Below are positions 63,505 through 64,000 of a stretch of DNA of 64,000 bases, piece after piece; the first letter of the stretch is position 1, and every line of letters starts with the position of its first letter. The stretch is from Arthrobacter sp. SX1312 (GTDB lineage Bacteria > Actinomycetota > Actinomycetes > Actinomycetales > Micrococcaceae). The translations under genes and the position numbers were made by a program. The notes under the pieces are model-generated. The model was not told the origin of the DNA and did not search any database. It saw only the letters and a list, made by a program, of their open reading frames with translations. The stretch lies in NCBI RefSeq assembly GCF_002929295.1, contig NZ_PJIM01000002.1:1012191-1076190 (forward strand), written 5' to 3'.

Positions 63505-64000
63505 ATGTCTAACCGAGGCACATCCGTGCGCGGCGCAGGTTTCGCGAGGAAACGCGCTGCGCTCACCGCCGGTATCTCCATCACCGCACTCCTGCTCACA
63601 GGCTGCGTCCAGAGCCAGCGCGAGGAGACCACCGGCGCCGAGGGGGACTCCGCCGTCGATTCCACCTTCGTCTTCGCCGCGTCCTCCGACCCGAAGTCGC
63701 TCGATCCCGCGTTCGCGAGCGACGGCGAGTCCTTCCGCGTCAGCCGGCAGATCTTCGAGGGCCTCGTCGGCGTCGAACCCGGCACCGCCGACCCCGCGCC
63801 GCTGCTCGCGGAGTCCTGGGAGACCGCCGAGGACGGCCTGTCCACGGTCTTCCAGCTGAAGGAGGGCGTCACCTTCCACGACGGCACTCCGTTCAACGCC
63901 GAGGCCGTCTGCTTCAACTTCGACCGCTGGTACAACTGGACCGGCATCCAGCAGGCGGAGTCGACGTCGTACTACTACGGGTCGCTGTTCCGCGGCTTCG
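63505..64000 (+). CDS. ABC transporter substrate-binding lipoprotein, family 5 (partial)
   Basis: The first 165 residues of a peptide/nickel-type binding protein, cut by the window edge. The lipobox is LLTGC (Cys34 by count from the ATG). Then come FVFAASSDPKSLDPAFASDGESFRV, QIFEGLVGVEPG, LLAESWETAEDGLSTVFQLKEGVTFHDG (in parts) and CFNFDRW, all typical of family 5. The ATG at 63505 has AGGGAGC before it. It probably heads a dipeptide/oligopeptide importer operon beyond the window. Confidence 0.92.
   Translation, partial: MSNRGTSVRGAGFARKRAALTAGISITALLLTGCVQSQREETTGAEGDSAVDSTFVFAASSDPKSLDPAFASDGESFRVSRQIFEGLVGVEPGTADPAPLLAESWETAEDGLSTVFQLKEGVTFHDGTPFNAEAVCFNFDRWYNWTGIQQAESTSYYYGSLFRGF

Noticed and set aside
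1-64000. Insertion sequences, phage genes, CRISPR arrays, rRNA
   Set aside because: No transposase or integrase motifs, no regular repeat-spacer array, and no rRNA sequence were seen.

Overview
The window is very GC-rich, densely coded actinobacterial chromosome, most like Arthrobacter or a close relative in the Micrococcaceae. The evidence is an ANTAR regulator, a DUF3073 protein, a sterol-carrier-family protein, a septum-formation protein, an HspR-type (HAIR) operator before clpB, many GTG starts and several promoters with no room for a leader. All calls come from reading the sequence and translations; no search was run. I see no transposase, integrase, phage gene, CRISPR array or rRNA.

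Layout. 1-7.2 kb: end of an unknown gene, DUF4287/DUF5655 protein, SDR oxidoreductase, MFS exporter with divergent TetR repressor sharing a palindromic operator, DUF695 protein, trmB, DEAD-box helicase. 7.2-17 kb: YccF protein, flotillin, lipoprotein class B PBP divergent from a serine hydrolase, clpB, septum-formation protein, DUF3073. 17-24.9 kb: ROK repressor, LacI repressor, sugar ABC importer (binding lipoprotein plus two permeases) and GH3 glycosidase, in the bxlR-bxlEFG-bxlA order known from Streptomyces. 25-29.9 kb: an insert of two small orphan proteins, a fatty-acid desaturase, a tandem alpha/beta hydrolase fusion and a GAF-ANTAR regulator. 30-38.2 kb: xylB, xylA, a second LacI repressor, a secreted GH10 xylanase and a 1011-residue CE4-GH10 xylanase.

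38.3-51.2 kb: purM-purF, DUF1059 and EAL proteins, membrane proteins, a sterol-carrier-family protein, asparaginase, a membrane-anchored molybdopterin oxidoreductase, purD-purC, and a secreted beta-propeller protein. 51.2-64 kb: tRNA-Pro(CGG), a heterodimeric ABC exporter, metallophosphoesterase, class A PBP, DUF4177, RidA, NUDIX, Crp/Fnr regulator, MarP-type protease, DUF2332 protein, and the start of a peptide-type ABC binding protein.

How it works together. 17-38 kb reads as a xylan pathway: secreted GH10 enzymes (one also carrying a deacetylase-like domain) cut xylan, the ABC system imports oligomers, the GH3 enzyme releases xylose, and XylA/XylB feed the pentose phosphate pathway. Three repressors and three distinct operator types sit in it. 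No ATPase gene for the importer is present, so a shared MsiK-type ATPase elsewhere is likely. The purine genes form two clusters with 4-bp overlaps inside each pair. The desaturase/hydrolase/ANTAR insert is the least explained part.
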